From Limnohabitans sp. (lineage in GTDB: Bacteria > Pseudomonadota > Gammaproteobacteria > Burkholderiales > Burkholderiaceae_C): a stretch of DNA of 11,056 bases. The position numbers were made by a program, and so were the translations under genes. The stretch is taken from the NCBI GenBank assembly GCA_009693225.1, contig SHXP01000058.1, positions 1 to 11,056 on the forward strand, given 5' to 3'. Positions 7,233-11,056 of this stretch are shown here, one piece after another. Position 1 is the first letter of the stretch. Every line of letters begins with the position of its first letter. The notes under the pieces were generated by a model. The model was not told the DNA's origin, searched no databases, and saw only the letters and a program-made list of their open reading frames with translations.

Positions 7233-8841
7233 TCAAGTGGCCAGTGACTTCAGCAGTCTTTCACGCATTTCCCGTTTCATCAATTTGCCGTTGGCATTGC
7301 GCGGCAAGGATTCAATGCTGAGGGTGAAACTTTCCGGGACTTTTTCGCGCGACAGACGGGTGCTGTAAAATACGCTTAATTCCTCCGCAGTGACTGAATC
7401 GCGCAATGAGATGAATGCATGGACCCGTTCCCCGAGTACCGGGCAAGGCTTGGCGATGATCGCTCTCTCGACCACGGCAGGATGCTGGTACAAAGTGTTT
7501 TCCACTTCGATGCAATAAATCTTGTAGTCGCCCCGGTTGAGCATGTCTTTTTTGCGGTCAAGAATGCGCACATAGCCTAGAACATCCAGGCTGCCCATGT
7601 CGCCTGATCTCCAGTAACCGTCGATAAATTCTTTGGCGGTGGCTTCAGGATTGTTCCAATAACCGGCGACCACCATCGGTCGTTTGATCCAGATCTCGCC
7701 CATCTCACCGGGAGCCAGTTCCTGTCCTTCATCATCAACGACTTTGATGTCGTTGCACGCGAGTGCCTGCCCGACGGTGTCGTTGTGCAGCGCAGTCATT
7801 CCTGGAGGCATCATGGTGGCTGGGGACGTGGTTTCGGTGGCCCCGTAACAGTTCATCAGGACCAGGGAAGGCAGCGTGCGAGCCCATGGCCTCAATGCTG
7901 GCCACCGGCGTGGGCGCGCCGCCATAGGCGCCGACATGCCAATGGCGTAAATCCATCTGTGCGAAACCGGCTTGTAACAAACACAGGTTGTACATGGAGG
8001 GGACCATGATGGTGTAAGTCATTTTTTCCTGCTGCGCCAATTGCAAAAAAGCGGCAGCCTTGAAGCTGGGCAAAATCACCAGCGTACCGGCCACATGCAG
8101 CATGGTGGTGATCAGCGCCACCAGACCGGTGACATGGCTCAAAGGCACAGCTGCCAGACCTATGTCAGCAGCTCCTAAAGCCATGCCGGCCTGGTAGTGA
8201 ATACAGGAATGCACGATGCCGAGATGACTCAACATGGCGCCCTTGGGGCGGCCGGTGGTGCCGGATGTGTACAAAATAACCGCGGTGTCTTCTTCAAGGA
8301 CATTGGCGACTGTCTCTAAAGGCTGCTCAGACAACAAGGCATCGAAATCCAGTGCATCGGGGCAAGCGTCAAAGCTGACGCGCCAGCGCAAACACGGCAG
8401 GCTTGCGGCGGCAGGCACCACATCGGCCAGTGTCGATTCATGCACCAGCATCACCGCCGCACAATGCTCAAGCATGTAATGCAGGTCGGGTGTTTGTTCC
8501 CGGATGCTCACCGGAACCGTGATCGCCCCGAGCCAGCTGGCAGCGAGCAGACACAGCACGAATTCAATGCGATTGCCCAACAACAAAGCAATACGGTCGC
8601 CCTGCTGGATACCGAGCTTTTGCCATCCGGCGGCCAACTGTCCGACACGTCGGTTCAATGCTGAGTAGCTGAGCCGGATGTGTTCACAGACCAATGCGGT
8701 TGCGTTGGCATTCGTATGGACAGCGTTTTCCAGCAGGGCATGCAGACTGAGCGGCCTGTCGCTGAAACAGCGGATAGAACGTGCTGGTTCAAAATGCTGC
8801 TCGAGTTGCTGTTGCGGCCAACTCACGGTAAACGGGTCCAT
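7233..8841 (-). pseudogene. Acyl-CoA synthetase / AMP-dependent ligase, split by a one-base frameshift
   Basis: This is a class I adenylate-forming enzyme (acyl-AMP then acyl-CoA), about 535 residues once the frame is repaired. The first frame (8841 to about 7885) carries the P-loop-like YTSGTTGRPKGAMLSH (191-206) and the substrate-pocket region up to VGAYGGAPTPVASIEAM. The second frame (about 7882 to 7233) continues with TLPSLVLMNCYGATETTSP, the hinge region YWRSGDMG and YVRILDRKKDMLNRGDYKI, and the C-terminal catalytic lysine in NANGKLMKREM. The span is 1609 bases (3n+1). Dropping one base of the CCC at 7883-7885 (GGG on the coding strand) restores a smooth ...IEAMARTLPSL... join. All other motifs look intact, so the break is either a recent mutation or a sequence error. 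The ATG at 8841 has GAGAG just upstream. Substrate is unknown; it resembles FadD/CaiC-type fatty- or medium-chain acyl-CoA ligases. It follows pckG by 69 bases. Confidence 0.87.
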
Positions 8842-8910
8842 GAATCACTCTCGTATCAAAAAAATTCAAAACCGGATGATGCCAGAAGCAATCAATACCA
8901 TTGCAGTGTC

Positions 8911-10743
8911 TCAAGCATCCAGGCGCAACGCGATAGCGGCTTTGGTCGCCGTCAGTTCTGTGGGCAGGTGGTAAGCAAGTTGTGTGAACAGCACTTCGTG
9001 CAGCTTCAGTTCCTCCACCCAGGCCGTCTTGTCTATGTGGGTCACCGCCTGAAACTGTGCCGGTGAAAAGTCCAACCCTGTCCAGGTGATTTCCTCGTAA
9101 GTCGGGCTGATACCGAAAATATTTTCATGGCCTTTGGTCTGGCCTTCGATGCGGTCAATCATCCATTTGAGTACCCGCATGTTTTCACCGTAACCGGGCC
9201 AGATGAACTTGCCGTCCCCGCCTTTGCGGAACCAGTTGACGCAGAAAATGGCCGGTAAACGCGCTCCGCTAGATAACAGTTTGTCGCCCATGTTCAGCCA
9301 ATGCTGAAAATAGTCGCTCATGTTGTAGCCCACGAACGGCAGCATGGCAAAGGGATCCCGGCGAACCACGCCTTGTTGACCGGCGGCGGCGGCTGTGGTC
9401 TCCGAGCCCATGGTGGCGGCCATGTAGACGCCTTCTGTCCAGTTGCGTGCCTGTGTGACCAGCGGTACCGTGGTCGAGCGGCGTCCGCCGAAAATAAAGG
9501 CGTCTATCTTGACACCGGCAGCATCGTCCCAGGCGCTGTCAAGCGCCGGGTTGTTGGTGGCGGCCACGGTAAAGCGGGCATTCGGATGTGCCGCCTTGGT
9601 GTTTGTTTCCTTGGCAATGGCCGGCGTCCAATCTTTGCCTTGCCAGTCGATCAGGTGCTCCGGCAAATGGCCGGTGTCTTTTTCCATGCCTTCCCACCAG
9701 ACGTCACCGTCGTCGGTCAAGGCCACATTGGTGAAGATGACGTTTTTGTCCAGGCTGGCCATGCAATTCGGGTTGGTGTGGAAATTGGTGCCAGGGGCGA
9801 CACCGAAGTAACCCGCTTCTGGGTTGATGGCACGCAAATCCCCATTGGCGCTGGGCTTGATCCATGCGATGTCGTCGCCGATGGTGGTGACCTTCCAGCC
9901 ATCAAAGCCCGCAGGGGGTACCAGCATCGAGAAATTGGTTTTGCCGCAAGCACTGGGAAAGGCGGCAGCAACGTGGTACTTTTTGCCTTGCGGGTTGGTC
10001 AGACCGAGTATCAGCATGTGCTCGGCCAGCCAGCCCTGGTCGCGGCCCATATTGGAAGCGATGCGCAGCGCAAAACACTTTTTACCCAGCAATGCATTGC
10101 CGCCATAACCCGAGCCGTGAGACCAGATTTCGCGTGTCTGCGGGTAATGCACGATGTATTTGGTGCTGTTACAAGGCCAGGGAACGTCTTTCTGTCCTGG
10201 CGCCAGCGGCGCACCTACAGTGTGTACACAAGGGACGAAATCGCCGTTTTTGCCGAGTACATCGAACACTGCGCGGCCCATGCGGGTCATGATGCGCTGG
10301 TTGACCGCGACATAGGCGCTGTCACTCAATTCGATGCCGATATGTGCAATAGGCGAACCTAACGGGCCCATGCTGAAAGGCACCACGTACATGGTGCGGC
10401 CCTTCATGCAGCCATCGAACAAGGGCTGTAAAGTGCGGCGCATTTCACCCGGATACATCCAGTTGTTGGTCGGGCCGGCGTCCTCCTTGTTGGGGGAACA
10501 GATGTAAGTGCGGTCTTCAACCCGCGCCACGTCACTCGGGTCAGAGCAGGCAAGAAATGAATTAGGGCGCTTGGCCGGGTTGAGTTTTTTGAACGTTCCC
10601 GCCCCCAACAGTTGTTGACACAATCGCTGGTATTCCTCGTCGCTACCGTCACACCAGTAAACCTTATCAGGTTTGCATAAAGCGACCATGCCATCGACCC
10701 AGGCCTTGAGCCTGGTGTGCTTGACATAAACAGGTGGGTTCAT
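8911..10743 (-). CDS. pckG: Phosphoenolpyruvate carboxykinase (GTP)
   Basis: PckG interconverts oxaloacetate plus GTP with phosphoenolpyruvate plus CO2 plus GDP, the entry to gluconeogenesis or an anaplerotic step, in the cytoplasm. The 610-residue length is typical for the GTP-dependent family. Motifs are substrate loop VPFSMGPLGSP (121-131), kinase-1a P-loop FPSACGKTN (262-270) with the family's reactive Cys, kinase-2 GDDIAWIKP (289-297), FGGRRSTTVPLV (418-429) and the nucleotide-site block PFAMLPFVGYNMSDYFQHW (464-482). The start at ATG 10743 is chosen because GAGGAG lies 6 bases upstream. A TTG at 10761 would add six residues but would put that ribosome site inside the gene. A terminator-like hairpin sits just upstream. 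The acyl-CoA synthetase gene follows on the same strand. Confidence 0.96.
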   Translation of the reverse strand: MNPPVYVKHTRLKAWVDGMVALCKPDKVYWCDGSDEEYQRLCQQLLGAGTFKKLNPAKRPNSFLACSDPSDVARVEDRTYICSPNKEDAGPTNNWMYPGEMRRTLQPLFDGCMKGRTMYVVPFSMGPLGSPIAHIGIELSDSAYVAVNQRIMTRMGRAVFDVLGKNGDFVPCVHTVGAPLAPGQKDVPWPCNSTKYIVHYPQTREIWSHGSGYGGNALLGKKCFALRIASNMGRDQGWLAEHMLILGLTNPQGKKYHVAAAFPSACGKTNFSMLVPPAGFDGWKVTTIGDDIAWIKPSANGDLRAINPEAGYFGVAPGTNFHTNPNCMASLDKNVIFTNVALTDDGDVWWEGMEKDTGHLPEHLIDWQGKDWTPAIAKETNTKAAHPNARFTVAATNNPALDSAWDDAAGVKIDAFIFGGRRSTTVPLVTQARNWTEGVYMAATMGSETTAAAAGQQGVVRRDPFAMLPFVGYNMSDYFQHWLNMGDKLLSSGARLPAIFCVNWFRKGGDGKFIWPGYGENMRVLKWMIDRIEGQTKGHENIFGISPTYEEITWTGLDFSPAQFQAVTHIDKTAWVEELKLHEVLFTQLAYHLPTELTATKAAIALRLDA

Positions 10744-10759
10744 CTGACACTCCTCATTC

Positions 10760-10802
10760 AAAAAATTAAGGTCAGCGTCTGAGCATGAGGCGCTGACCTC
10801 AA
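10760..10802 (-). terminator. Terminator-like hairpin in the pckG leader (possible attenuator)
   Basis: On the minus strand AGGTCAGCG (10799-10791) pairs perfectly with CGCTGACCT (10777-10769) across a 13-base loop. The stem can extend to 12 pairs with one G-U and two A-U pairs (outer bases 10802 and 10766), and it is followed at once by six T (10765-10760). This is the shape of an intrinsic terminator, yet it ends only about 17 bases before the pckG ATG. The loop contains CCTCAT, the exact complement of ATGAGG in the pckG ribosome binding region (10757-10752). The pairing is directly visible; its function is inferred. Confidence 0.6.
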
Positions 10803-10906
10803 ACCTTTGGCAGGCTAACGTAAAAGGTGAATCATTCTATGTAGTTATGAGACCTGGACCGCTGACAACATTCACCGGCAGGGCGTCTGAAAAGCAGACA
10901 AAAGAT

Positions 10907-10927
10907 AAAAAAAAGCCCGCAGGCGTT
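10907..10927 (-). terminator. Weak intrinsic-terminator-like element after the right-edge gene
   Basis: On the minus strand a short GC stem (GCC-TGCG-GGC, 10924-10915), extendable by two A-T pairs around a bulged C, is followed by eight T (10914-10907). It lies about 45 bases past the stop of the right-edge reading frame. The stem is short, so strength is doubtful. The placement suits termination of that gene. Confidence 0.35.
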
Positions 10928-10969
10928 GATATTCGAGAAAGACCTCACGCAGGTAACGTCACAAGTGTT

Positions 10970-11056
10970 TCAGGCCATGAAAACAGCGATGAATGCCAGC
11001 AGGAAAATCAGCACAGCGCCGCCGATCGGCAGCACAATGGGCATCAGGGGGACAAT
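10970..11056 (-). CDS. C-terminal end of a hydrophobic (membrane) peptide, cut by window edge
   Basis: The minus-strand frame is open from the window edge to a TGA at 10972-10970 and encodes 28 residues. From an internal Met they read MPIVLPIGGAVLIF and continue with a run of Leu, Ala, Phe, Ile and Val to the end (F-M-A). It contains one almost uninterrupted hydrophobic segment of about 20 residues, as expected for a transmembrane helix. It could be the last helix of a larger membrane protein or a very small single-span protein starting at the in-frame ATG (11044-11042). I do not recognise the family. It is read in the same direction as pckG, 226 bases upstream of it. Confidence 0.45.
   Translation of the reverse strand: MVPLMPIVLPIGGAVLIFLLAFIAVFMA

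Larger units (their letters stand above)
10744..10969 (-). promoter_or_regulatory. pckG 5' leader / intergenic region
   Basis: These 226 bases separate pckG from the next minus-strand reading frame. Going towards pckG they hold a weak terminator-like element for the upstream gene, a small inverted repeat (GTCTG 10885-10889 / CAGAC 10895-10899), a possible promoter, then the hairpin listed separately and the GAGGAG ribosome site. The promoter candidate on the minus strand is TTGTCA (10863-10868) with TAACTA (10842-10847) at 15-base spacing, or a lone TAGAAT (10834-10839). Both are imperfect. No open reading frame of note is seen. Confidence 0.4.

Noticed and set aside
7233..7937. A separate gene starting at 7937 for the C-terminal half of the acyl-CoA synthetase
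   Set aside because: The first residues of that frame are out-of-frame translation of the conserved GAYGGAPTP segment, so it is the 3' part of one broken gene.
8842..8910. Terminator after pckG
   Set aside because: A 4-pair stem (CTGG/CCGG on the minus strand) lies ahead of a T7 run, but it is short, contains a wobble pair and is separated from the T-run.
9301..10362. A 353-codon open frame on the plus strand antisense to pckG
   Set aside because: It lies wholly inside the strongly supported pckG, has no recognisable motif, and is low-complexity in Gly, Val, Ala and Arg, as expected for a shadow frame of GC-rich coding DNA.

Overview
This window looks like a chromosomal housekeeping segment from a Gram-negative proteobacterium, most likely a betaproteobacterium. 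The basis is the outer-membrane assembly cluster lptD-surA-rsmA with amgK divergent from lptD, the GTP-type PEP carboxykinase, and LptD/SurA proteins with sec signal peptides. Composition is moderate in GC by eye. The species cannot be named from sequence alone.

Left edge (1-561): the C-terminal tail of an IS481-type transposase runs straight into a 5'-truncated alpha/beta hydrolase (monoacylglycerol-lipase-like) that has lost its nucleophile half. Both look like remnants of an insertion event.

Centre left (595-2432, minus strand): amgK (cell-wall sugar kinase) and rsmE (16S rRNA U1498 methyltransferase) are read in that order and joined by a TGATG stop/start overlap. Centre (2482-7162, plus strand): lptD (LPS translocon), surA (periplasmic chaperone for outer-membrane proteins) and rsmA/ksgA (16S rRNA dimethyltransferase) form a tight operon diverging from amgK. 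The murU and pdxA genes that often belong to this neighbourhood are absent from their usual places.

Right (7233-10743, minus strand): pckG (PEP carboxykinase, GTP) is followed 69 bases later by an acyl-CoA synthetase gene that is split by a single-base frameshift near 7883-7885. Upstream of pckG is a 226-base leader with a strong terminator-like hairpin immediately before the ribosome binding site. Beyond it, the right edge cuts the end of a small or C-terminal hydrophobic protein.

I found no convincing new multi-gene system. The best leads are the pckG leader hairpin (possible attenuation or ribosome-site masking), the acyl-CoA synthetase frameshift, the transposase/hydrolase junction, and the very compact lptD/amgK divergent start region. 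No rRNA or tRNA gene and no CRISPR array was seen.
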